Assembly: GCA_016124445.1 (NCBI GenBank)
Contig: WGNR01000009.1
Span: 85,415 to 149,414, forward strand
Origin: a bacterium
GTDB taxonomy: Bacteria > Planctomycetota > Planctomycetia > Pirellulales > Pirellulaceae
Length of the DNA: 64,000 nt
Direction: 5' to 3'
Made by a program: the position numbers and the translations under genes. The number at the start of each line of letters is the position of its first letter. The first letter of the stretch is position 1. This document shows, one piece after another, positions 57,342 through 64,000 of this stretch. The notes beneath the pieces were generated by a model that saw only the letters and a program-made list of their open reading frames with translations, was not told the DNA's origin and made no database searches.

Positions 57342-58822
57342 GCGATCCATCGTCTGAGGACAACCCGTTCACTTCGCCAACCGGTCCGCAGCACATCGAC
57401 GAAGGATCGCCATCCGAACCGGACGGTGGTGTACCCTCAGACCATCAGCCGCGCAAGTTCGGCTTCTGGTCGGCTTACTTTCTGGTGGTGGCCAGCATGG
57501 TGGGGGCCGGTATTCTGACTTCGTCCGGATTCACCTTGCACGATACGGCCAACCCGGCTGGATTGATGGTGATCTGGACGTTGGGTGGAATCTTGGCTCT
57601 GTGCGGTACGGTAACGATCGCGGAACTGGCCACAATGCTTCCTCGCGCCGGCAGCGACTATGTCTTCGTTCGCGAGGCGTTTGGGCGTGAAGCGGGGATT
57701 GTTGTTGGCTGGGCAACGTTCATCTTGGGCTTCGCCGCGCCGACTGCCGTTGTGGCCCGTTTGTCGGCTACCTATCTGGCGACTCCATTCGAGCAGTATT
57801 TCTCGCTTGGCGATAGTTTCATTACGCCCTATCTCGAATCGATATTGGCTACCTGTTTTGTCTTGGTGTTGATGGTGATCCACTGCTTGGGGCATCGAGA
57901 GAGCAGCCGCATGCAGATTGCCACCACCTTGATGAAGCTCAGTATTCTTGTTGGCTTGGTCGTCGTGGGATGCCTGGTGGGCTCTGGCAGTTGGTCGCAT
58001 TTCGAGGCCAGCCATCTGCCTGACTGGGGCGAATCTTTCACCTTGGGTGTCGGCTTGATCTATGTCAGCTATGGTTACACCGGCTGGAATGCCGCGGCGT
58101 ACGTGGCAGGTGAAGTGCAAGAGCCGCAGCGTCTATTGCCTAAAAGTCTGATCGCCGGGTGTGCCTCGGTGATGGTGCTTTATCTGCTGGTGAACCTGAT
58201 GTATGTCTTCGCTCTCGATCCGCACGAGATGACGCAGCTTTCCATTCCTGAGGTGATTCCGGTCGCGCAGCTTGCCGCATCGCGGATGTTTGGCAGCCAG
58301 ATAGGCGGGGCAATCTCGATTCTGTTGGGTCTGGGAATGACCGCGTCGGTCAGTGCTTATATGCTTTCCGGGCCGCGGATTGCTTTTTCGATGGCAAGCG
58401 ACGGCGCGTTTCCCCGGTTCGCCGCTCGGCTGCACGACCGAAGGAAAACGCCGACTGCGGCAATCATCGTTCAAGGGATGGTGGCGATCGGCATGATATG
58501 GAGAGGGTCGTTTCTCGCTATCCTCGACTACACCGCGGTCGGCCTGGCGGTGCTCTCGGGGTTAGTCGTGGCGAGCATCTTTCCGCTACGCAATCGAAGT
58601 GACTTGCCGCATCCCTTTCGGATGCCATTCTATCCGTTGCCACCGATCTTGTACTTGTTGCTGATGGGCTGGATTGTTGGGCTGGGCTTGATGAATGACT
58701 ATCAAGGTCTGGTGGGCATTCCGATGAAATGGCCCGCTACGCTGCTTAGCCTGGTGACGATCTTGATGGGGATTCCCATTGCCTGGGCGTTGGGCCGAAA
58801 AAGATCGCAGACGGTTGATTAG
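57335..58822 (+). CDS. APC-superfamily amino acid permease
   Basis: A 495-residue permease with about 12 hydrophobic segments. It begins at the GTG at 57335, inside the previous gene's last codons. The N-terminal ~45 residues are soluble and acidic and include DNPFTSPTG, then comes helix 1 with the APC signature SAYFLVVASMVGAGILTSSGF. Further motifs are LALCGTVTIAELATMLPRAGSDYVFVREAFG, GLIYVSYGYTGWNAAAYVAGEVQEPQRLLPKSL and SGPRIAFSMASDGAFPRFAARLHDRRKTP. It probably imports or exchanges an amino acid by cation symport; its cargo is unknown. Coupled to the two SAM-related genes, methionine or an adenosine-related solute is conceivable. Confidence 0.88.
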   Translation: MVSDPSSEDNPFTSPTGPQHIDEGSPSEPDGGVPSDHQPRKFGFWSAYFLVVASMVGAGILTSSGFTLHDTANPAGLMVIWTLGGILALCGTVTIAELATMLPRAGSDYVFVREAFGREAGIVVGWATFILGFAAPTAVVARLSATYLATPFEQYFSLGDSFITPYLESILATCFVLVLMVIHCLGHRESSRMQIATTLMKLSILVGLVVVGCLVGSGSWSHFEASHLPDWGESFTLGVGLIYVSYGYTGWNAAAYVAGEVQEPQRLLPKSLIAGCASVMVLYLLVNLMYVFALDPHEMTQLSIPEVIPVAQLAASRMFGSQIGGAISILLGLGMTASVSAYMLSGPRIAFSMASDGAFPRFAARLHDRRKTPTAAIIVQGMVAIGMIWRGSFLAILDYTAVGLAVLSGLVVASIFPLRNRSDLPHPFRMPFYPLPPILYLLLMGWIVGLGLMNDYQGLVGIPMKWPATLLSLVTILMGIPIAWALGRKRSQTVD

Positions 58823-58831
58823 CGGAGTCGA

Positions 58832-60766
58832 TTAAACAGAAGCGGCCTGGGCGTGGAAGCGGATCAGTTCGATCAGCTTCGTGCGGTCGACCGGCTTGGT
58901 CGAATAGTCGGTGCAGCCAGCTTCGACGCAGCGATTTCGATCTTCTGCCATGGCGTGAGCCGTCAGCGCGATAATTGGCCCACCGTAGCCATCAGCTCGT
59001 AATTTGCTTGCCGCGGTATAGCCATCCATGATCGGCATCTGCATGTCCATTAGGATGACGTCGAACGGCTGGTCGGTCTGGGTAGCTTTGTCGTATCCAA
59101 TCTGACCGTTCTCGGCCAGTTCGACCGTTGCGCCTGCCTTCTTCAGCAGGAACTGGATCAGCCGCTGGTTGTCAGGGCCATCTTCTACCAGCAGGATGTG
59201 CAAGTCCTTCAAGACTTCTTTGCTCGCTGGCGCGGGCTTCACTTGAGCCGGCTTTTCAATCTTCTGTTCATTTGGCTCGTGCAGTTCGACATTTTGCAGC
59301 GGACCTGGGTCGATCCGCAGTCGGAAGGTCGAGCCGGCAGACGATGTTTCAAGGATTTCCAAGTCACCGCCAAGCAGTTGGGCGAAGCGTCTGCTGATCG
59401 TCAAACCGAGCCCGGTGCCGCCGAACCGGCGCGACATCGATCCATCGGCCTGAGTGAACGGATGGAACAGCTTCTCGCGCATCTCGTCCGAGATGCCCAA
59501 CCCAGTGTCTTTGACATCGATTTGAATCTTGCGATCTTCCCGTTTACCGACCAAGGTGACGGAAATGCTGACTTCCCCTTCCTGGGTGAACTTGATCGCG
59601 TTGCTCAGCAGGTTCATCAAAATCTGCCGCAGACGGGTCGGATCGGTCAGGATCATTTCCGGAATCGGACCGTCGTAGTGGATGTTGATCGATAGCTTCT
59701 TTTCTTCGGCTCGAACCTGCATCAAGTGCTTCAAGTCGCCGATCAGACGATGCAAGGAGCATGGAAGGTTTTCGACCTGAAACTTGCCTGCTTCAATCTT
59801 GGAAAGATCGAGCACGTCGTTAATCAGGGCGATCAAGTGTGAGCCGTTACGGCGGATCGTTTCGATCGCATCGACGCGGTCGGCCGGGGCCTTTTTGATG
59901 TCGCCCGTTTCGAGCAAGACATCCGCAAAGCCGAGGATCGCCGTCAGTGGCGTGCGGATTTCGTGGCTCATGTTGGCCAGGAAGGCGCTTTTGGCCCGGT
60001 TGGCCCCTTCGCTGGCTTCGATCGCACGCCGCAGTTCGGCCGTCTGGCGTTCCAGCCGTTCGTGCGATTCCTGCAGCACCAAACGCTGAAGTTCGATCTC
60101 GCGCGTTCGGTCGGTGACCTCGCGTTCGACTTCGACCTGCATCTGTTCCATCTCGGATCGCCGGTTGGCGATGATGGTCATTTCTTTGCAACTGACCCAG
60201 ATCGAATAAAAGAGAAACACGTCCTCGAAACTGACCCAGGCAATATGTTCGAGCGAGCGTTGCCAGCCGATGCTGGTAATGCCATAGATTGATTCCGGCC
60301 AATAGATGCCACGGACCATGTGGTCGGCCGCGATCACAAATGTCGCCGTAGCCAGGACCTTCCAGTCACGATAAAACGCTAGGAAAGCCAGCGAACCGAA
60401 TACATGAAAGTGGGCCTCAATCCGGCCGCCCATCAAGTGAATCAAAAGCGATGAAACCAGGGCCTGGCCGATGGCGATTGTTTGACGTGTAATGGCACGC
60501 CCAGGCAGGTAAATCGCCAGGAATGTTGGCAAGCTGCAAATCAATCCGCCCAGGATAACCGCCGACCAGATATGCGGATGAACATAATGAGTGCGTCCGG
60601 CCCAGGCATAAGGAGAAACCCATGCAGCGACGGTCAGGCCGACGATCCATTGAAAGACCATCAGCCAGGCGAACATCCGATCGGTTCTCCGATAGATGGA
60701 CTCGCGGTGCTCGGTCAGGAACTCTCGCGCGCGATCATTGATCAGGCGGTTGTCACTCAAGTTCAC
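58832..60766 (-). CDS. Membrane hybrid sensor histidine kinase
   Basis: Two starts compete: ATG 60781 and GTG 60766. The GTG has GAGGAG seven bases upstream, so I prefer it (about 644 residues). Six hydrophobic segments (about 30-200) form a membrane sensor with several His (HVHPHIW, HLMGGRIEAHFHVFG). A coiled coil, HisKA (FLANMSHEIRTPLTAILGF), HATPase (NAIKFTQEGE; DTGLGIS; GGTGLGLTISRRF) and a receiver domain (ILLVEDGPDNQRLIQ, phospho-acceptor in VILMDMQMPIMDG, Lys in STKPV) follow. The reading frame overlaps the RedB-like gene upstream (stop 60753), so they are translationally coupled. The signal sensed is unknown; the output regulator is not adjacent. Confidence 0.9.
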   Translation of the reverse strand: MNLSDNRLINDRAREFLTEHRESIYRRTDRMFAWLMVFQWIVGLTVAAWVSPYAWAGRTHYVHPHIWSAVILGGLICSLPTFLAIYLPGRAITRQTIAIGQALVSSLLIHLMGGRIEAHFHVFGSLAFLAFYRDWKVLATATFVIAADHMVRGIYWPESIYGITSIGWQRSLEHIAWVSFEDVFLFYSIWVSCKEMTIIANRRSEMEQMQVEVEREVTDRTREIELQRLVLQESHERLERQTAELRRAIEASEGANRAKSAFLANMSHEIRTPLTAILGFADVLLETGDIKKAPADRVDAIETIRRNGSHLIALINDVLDLSKIEAGKFQVENLPCSLHRLIGDLKHLMQVRAEEKKLSINIHYDGPIPEMILTDPTRLRQILMNLLSNAIKFTQEGEVSISVTLVGKREDRKIQIDVKDTGLGISDEMREKLFHPFTQADGSMSRRFGGTGLGLTISRRFAQLLGGDLEILETSSAGSTFRLRIDPGPLQNVELHEPNEQKIEKPAQVKPAPASKEVLKDLHILLVEDGPDNQRLIQFLLKKAGATVELAENGQIGYDKATQTDQPFDVILMDMQMPIMDGYTAASKLRADGYGGPIIALTAHAMAEDRNRCVEAGCTDYSTKPVDRTKLIELIRFHAQAASV

Positions 60767-61448
60767 GACGCAGCTCCTCATTGCCGGTCAAACCAGCACT
60801 CGGCCGATCAACGATCGGACAGCCGTAAACGTGGGTGGTATCGCAGATGATCTCGTTTTGAGAGACATATTGCCGAATCGCCTCTCGTCCCAGGCTGTTC
60901 CCTTCATGGCCGCGGCCAGGGGTGATTCCTCCGCTGAAGGTTCGAATTCCCTGCGTAGAAAACAGCATGACATGTCCCGAGGTTTCGGCGCCAAACAGCG
61001 TCGCAAGTTCGCCATTGGGATCGGCAAACACGTGCGCCTTCGGAATATCAAGTGCCTGTCGAACGACCGGCGTGTCTGACCAGTTTTCCTCGTCGGGTTG
61101 GTAAACGGCGATGCCGATTCGTAAACGGTCGCCGCAATCCGCCTGAATGCGAGCTAGCTCTGACAACGTGGCCTGCGAGCAAGGGCATTTCGGATGAATA
61201 AACACGAGCAAGTTGTCGCGCGAAGTGTCGAGTGCGACAAGCGGGTTCTCTTGCCAGACGGGATTGCCATCACTGCGCGCACCAGGAGAGTTGTGATAGA
61301 CCATCAGACCCACCATCCCGGCACCGATCAGGGTAGCCCAAACGACGACGACCAGCGGAAGCCAGAGCGCGCGGAACGTCCACCGAGAAGGCTCGATCAG
61401 CGCATCCTCGCCGCTTGTTTGGGAACCAAAATGTGTCGATGTCTGCAT
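60753..61448 (-). CDS. RedB-like membrane-anchored thioredoxin-fold protein
   Basis: The ATG at 61448 gives 231 residues: a short cytoplasmic N-terminus, one membrane helix (LWLPLVVVVWATLIGAGMVGLMV, about 29-51) and a periplasmic thioredoxin-like domain. The domain has VFIHPKCPCSQATLSELARI (Cys88-Pro-Cys90), an acidic middle (VFADPNGELATLFGAETSGHVMLFS) and GGITPGRGHEGNSLG. A second Cys pair (ICDTTHVYGCPIVD) lies near the C-terminus. The CPC pair suggests thiol or metal chemistry rather than a classical CxxC oxidoreductase. It overlaps the start of the hybrid kinase, so a sensor-partner relationship is inferred. Confidence 0.8.
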   Translation of the reverse strand: MQTSTHFGSQTSGEDALIEPSRWTFRALWLPLVVVVWATLIGAGMVGLMVYHNSPGARSDGNPVWQENPLVALDTSRDNLLVFIHPKCPCSQATLSELARIQADCGDRLRIGIAVYQPDEENWSDTPVVRQALDIPKAHVFADPNGELATLFGAETSGHVMLFSTQGIRTFSGGITPGRGHEGNSLGREAIRQYVSQNEIICDTTHVYGCPIVDRPSAGLTGNEELRRELE

Positions 61449-61646
61449 GGGTTTTTTCCGTCGAGATTCAGCCAACCTGCCCAATTGGTCTGAGCCAAAG
61501 CTTAGGTTAGCGCAGAATGCCACATGGCATTGCTAAGTTAGGGATGTAGCTAACCGCAACCGCGAAATAGCGATCTTGCCGTCCGTTACGAATGTAAGGC
61601 GGACCATTAGCCAGTCGGCAGTCGCTCAACCTGGGGGGACAGAGAA

Positions 61647-61668
61647 TCGGTTAGTAGCGATTAACCGA
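61647..61668 (-). terminator. Weak terminator downstream of the amidotransferase
   Basis: On the minus strand TCGGTTA-N8-TAACCGA directly follows the TAA of the amidotransferase gene and is followed by TTCTCT. The stem is seven pairs and AT-rich, so termination may be partial. Confidence 0.35.
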
Positions 61669-61669
61669 A

Positions 61670-62395
61670 TTATTCTCCCAAGAAGTGGTTGCGAAACAGT
61701 TTCAAGAGTGTTTCGCTTTGTGACGCCGCATGACACTGGCGGCGGAAGATGTCGAACGGAATTTGCGCGATCCGCTCGCAGTATTCCGGGTAGGCCTCGA
61801 TGCGTTGCATCAAAGTTTCGAGCGTCAATTCCGGGTGAAACTGCGTGCAATAGACCGGCAGGCCATCAAAACGGAATGCCTGCTGCGCGACACGATCGTT
61901 CGAGGCCAGCAGCGTCGTTCGTGGAGGCAACTGAGTGACGCGGTCTTCGTGCCCCATGTACACGTCGAACGTTTCAGGCAGTTGGGAAAAGATCGGATCG
62001 CTCCTGCCTGCTTCCGTCAATTGAAGCTGGTGAGTTCCCAGTTCAGCGTGCTCTAGGTCGTGCGCTACGCCACCGCCAGCCGCCCGGGCCAAAGCTTGAA
62101 AGCCCCAGCAGGAAGCAAACGTCGGCCGCTCGCTCTCGAGCAAAAGCCGCAAACTATCCATGGCGACATGAATCCAAGACGCGTCGCTGGTCGCGCTGTA
62201 GCGGCCTGCGCCGCCGATCATCACCATGTCGATTCCGTCCAGGTGCATTTCGGTGAGCGGCTGCGAAAGAAGATCGAAAACCCGGATCGCTTCCTCCGGG
62301 CATTCCAGCGCCTGGGCAAAGCAACCGATCTCTTGTTGACGAATCGAATCGTCGGCGTCGCGGATCTGGATCAACAGGTAACGCAGCATGCTCAT
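61670..62395 (-). CDS. Class I glutamine amidotransferase-like protein
   Basis: A 241-residue class I GATase fold. The nucleophile elbow is PTFASCWGFQALARA (Cys96), the catalytic pair is CTQFHPELTLE (His187, Glu189), and the oxyanion-side segment is VMIGGAGRYSA. It has no synthetase domain, so it belongs to the stand-alone group (GuaA-like N-domain proteins such as PuuD or gamma-glutamyl hydrolases). The start ATG overlaps the bioA stop (ATGA), so both are co-translated. The reaction is unknown; hydrolysis of a gamma-glutamyl bond is likely. Confidence 0.8.
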   Translation of the reverse strand: MSMLRYLLIQIRDADDSIRQQEIGCFAQALECPEEAIRVFDLLSQPLTEMHLDGIDMVMIGGAGRYSATSDASWIHVAMDSLRLLLESERPTFASCWGFQALARAAGGGVAHDLEHAELGTHQLQLTEAGRSDPIFSQLPETFDVYMGHEDRVTQLPPRTTLLASNDRVAQQAFRFDGLPVYCTQFHPELTLETLMQRIEAYPEYCERIAQIPFDIFRRQCHAASQSETLLKLFRNHFLGE

Positions 62396-63747
62396 CGTGC
62401 TCGGGCCTCGGTAAGGGTAACGTGATCGATGCCGGCGGCAATCACTTCGCAGATCGTATCGATTTGCTCGAGCGTAATTGCCAGTGGGGGCATAATAACC
62501 AAAACATCACCCAGCGGACGAATCCATAATCCATGGTTCAACGCAAACTGGCAAACCTGGTGGCCATGACGCTCGGTCCAGGGAAAGTGTTCGCCGGTTG
62601 CCGGGTCCTTTACCAGCTCGATTGCCGCGATCATCCCATATTGCCGCACATCGCCGACGTGCGGATGCGAGGCGAGCTTGGCCAGATGGCCTGCGATACG
62701 ATCGATCTTGGCGGGAAGTTTGGCGAACACTTCTTCCTGCTCGAAAAGATCGAGCGTCGCCAGCGCCGCGGCCGCACTGAGTGGATTGCCGCCGAACGTA
62801 TGCCCATGGCAAAGCTGCCGGGCCTCGGCATAATCGCCCAGGTAAGCGTTCCAGATCTTATTGGTGGCGATCGCGGCGCTCATCGGCAAGTAGCCGCCGG
62901 TCAATCCTTTGCCCAGGCATAAAATATCAGGGACAACATCTTCCTGCTGGCAAGCAAGCATCTTGCCGGTTCGCCCAAGTCCGACGGCGACTTCGTCGGC
63001 CACCATCAGCACGTCGTACTTGTGGGTTAATTCGCGAACGCCGCGCAAGTAACCTTCCGGCTGAACGATCATACCGGCCGCGCCCAGTACGAGCGGTTCG
63101 ATCACGACCGCCGCGATCGTCTCGTGATGGTGGGCCAACGTTTCTTCCAGCGTTCGCAAATGATGCTGGCAACTGGTCGTTGGCGTGGGCGTGCGGCGAT
63201 CCGGGATCGGCAACCGGTGGACTGGAAACATCAGCGGCTTGAAGACCGAATTGAAGCGGTCGACGCCTCCCACGCTGATCGTGCCGATCGTGTCGCCATG
63301 GTAGGCGTCTTCAAAGCCGATGTAGGTCGTCTTACGCGGTTGAGGGTTTTCGCATTGATGCCAGTATTGAAAAGCCAGCTTGATACCAACTTCCAAGGCG
63401 GAAGCACCGTCGCAGCAGAAGAACGAATGATCGAGATCGCCTGGGGTAAGGTCCGCCAGCCGCTTGGCGAGGCGAATCGTTGTGCTGTTCGAGCAGCCCA
63501 GGTTCGTGACGTGCGCCACTTTGTCAAGCTGGTCCTTGATCGCCGCATCGATGACCGGATGCCGATGGCCATGCACATTACACCACATGCTGCTCACCCC
63601 ATCGATCAGCCGCCGCCCGTCGATGTCGATCAGCTCGCATCCCTCAGCCGATTCAATGATCAGCGGATCGTAGCAGGCCATTTGGGTGAATGCATGCCAG
63701 ACGTAATGCTTGTCCCAGTCGTGTAGTTGCTCGTTGGTCGGATTCAT
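62392..63747 (-). CDS. bioA: Adenosylmethionine-8-amino-7-oxononanoate aminotransferase
   Basis: A 451-residue class III PLP aminotransferase; the ATG at 63747 (MNPTNEQLHDWDKHYVWHAFTQMACYDPLIIESAEG) matches BioA starts, which have WHPFTQ-type motifs. Other markers: LIDGVSSMWCNVHGHRHPVID, FFCCDGASALEVGIKLA, YHGDTIGTISVGG, ADEVAVGLGRTG and the PLP lysine in LCLGKGLTGGYLP. It transfers the amino group of S-adenosylmethionine to make 7,8-diaminopelargonate in biotin synthesis. No other bio gene is seen nearby. Coupled to the amidotransferase gene. Confidence 0.93.
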   Translation of the reverse strand: MNPTNEQLHDWDKHYVWHAFTQMACYDPLIIESAEGCELIDIDGRRLIDGVSSMWCNVHGHRHPVIDAAIKDQLDKVAHVTNLGCSNSTTIRLAKRLADLTPGDLDHSFFCCDGASALEVGIKLAFQYWHQCENPQPRKTTYIGFEDAYHGDTIGTISVGGVDRFNSVFKPLMFPVHRLPIPDRRTPTPTTSCQHHLRTLEETLAHHHETIAAVVIEPLVLGAAGMIVQPEGYLRGVRELTHKYDVLMVADEVAVGLGRTGKMLACQQEDVVPDILCLGKGLTGGYLPMSAAIATNKIWNAYLGDYAEARQLCHGHTFGGNPLSAAAALATLDLFEQEEVFAKLPAKIDRIAGHLAKLASHPHVGDVRQYGMIAAIELVKDPATGEHFPWTERHGHQVCQFALNHGLWIRPLGDVLVIMPPLAITLEQIDTICEVIAAGIDHVTLTEARAR

Positions 63748-63881
63748 GCCGCGAAAGAATAAGAAAGGGGCTCGTTGCAATTGCCCCCTATTGTAGAGCA
63801 TCCGCGGTGCCAGGTCAGATGGGGAAGCGAATCGGTGTGGCCCTCAGAGGAAGGAATCTCCGTAGCGACTGTCTTATTTTG

Positions 63882-64000
63882 TCAAACACATTCCTCCCAC
63901 GATTTCCCATTTCGGGCAATCGAGTTGAGGATGCATAGCAGTTTGCGCATGCAGGCGACCACGGCCACCATCTTGGCTTTGCCCTCCGATAGCAGGTGTT
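63882..64000 (-). CDS. IS110-family transposase, 3' end only
   Basis: Reading the minus strand from the window edge gives LLSEGKAKMVAVVACMRKLL, then CILNSIARNGKSWEECV and a stop at 63882-63884. This is the characteristic end of the Transposase_20 domain of IS110-family elements (GKxxKVAxxACMRKLLxxLNAMxRxGxxW). Only 38 residues are inside the window. Whether the gene is intact cannot be seen; 63748-63881 may hold the element's right end. IS110 elements carry a guide (bridge) RNA in non-coding DNA next to the gene. Confidence 0.75.
   Translation of the reverse strand, partial: HLLSEGKAKMVAVVACMRKLLCILNSIARNGKSWEECV

Noticed and set aside
63690..63938. An 82-codon frame on the plus strand after bioA
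   Set aside because: It overlaps the bioA start and runs antisense through the IS110 transposase end, which has recognisable protein sequence.

Overview
The window looks like the chromosome of a planctomycete, most likely of the Pirellulaceae (a Blastopirellula/Bremerella-like organism; this is inference from gene content). The markers are a DUF1559 pseudopilin-like protein with the H-X9-DG C-terminus, two formylglycine-type sulfatases, planctomycete-type c-heme domains fused to other modules, a RedB-like thioredoxin-fold protein, Hanks-type Ser/Thr kinases with a C-terminal membrane anchor, leucine-rich-repeat and cysteine-rich exported proteins, and N-terminal NPYxSP-like leaders on membrane proteins. 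Genes lie on both strands in short operons. I found no tRNA, rRNA, CRISPR array or prophage.

Region 1-24.6 kb: small exported proteins, a candidate structured RNA on the minus strand (about 1.02-1.2 kb), a receptor-type kinase, an M42/M20-like peptidase, a Gly/Tyr-rich TPR protein, a His-rich lipoprotein, a large cytochrome-like protein with a degenerate peptidase-like tail, a second kinase, a glutaredoxin-like protein, glycine oxidase (thiO), CheB, a flavoprotein and a HEAT-like protein. A minus-strand cluster at 24.6-19.6 kb holds a proline-rich membrane protein, a MinD/BY-kinase-like protein whose P-loop has lost its lysine, an ExeA-like AAA ATPase and a GT39-like glycosyltransferase.

Region 24.6-45.4 kb: metH, a CBS-domain protein, an LRR lipoprotein, an HI0933-type flavoprotein, a diheme cytochrome, thiC with a strong terminator but no recognisable TPP riboswitch, then a tightly coupled trio (LplT-like MFS carrier, GmhA-like sugar isomerase, ROK kinase without the usual zinc cysteines). 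A soluble PAS-PAS chemoreceptor and two sulfatases flanking a DUF1559 gene and a lipoprotein follow.

Region 45.4-64 kb: housekeeping genes dapB and thrC (minus), a DksA/TraR-type zinc finger overlapping lspA, an Rrf2-type regulator with a long structured leader, an inositol-monophosphatase-family gene, rpmB, gatC, gatA and gatB. Every junction from gatC onwards is occupied by repetitive DNA: a ~100 bp imperfect palindrome (three copies in the window) after gatC and after gatB, and between gatA and gatB a RAYT-type transposase framed by mirror-image ~85-90 bp arms of three small palindromes each. Downstream are a SAM hydroxide adenosyltransferase, a short protein resembling only its C-terminal domain, an APC permease, a hybrid histidine kinase coupled to a RedB-like protein, and bioA coupled to a class I amidotransferase. 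The window ends inside the 3' end of an IS110-family transposase.
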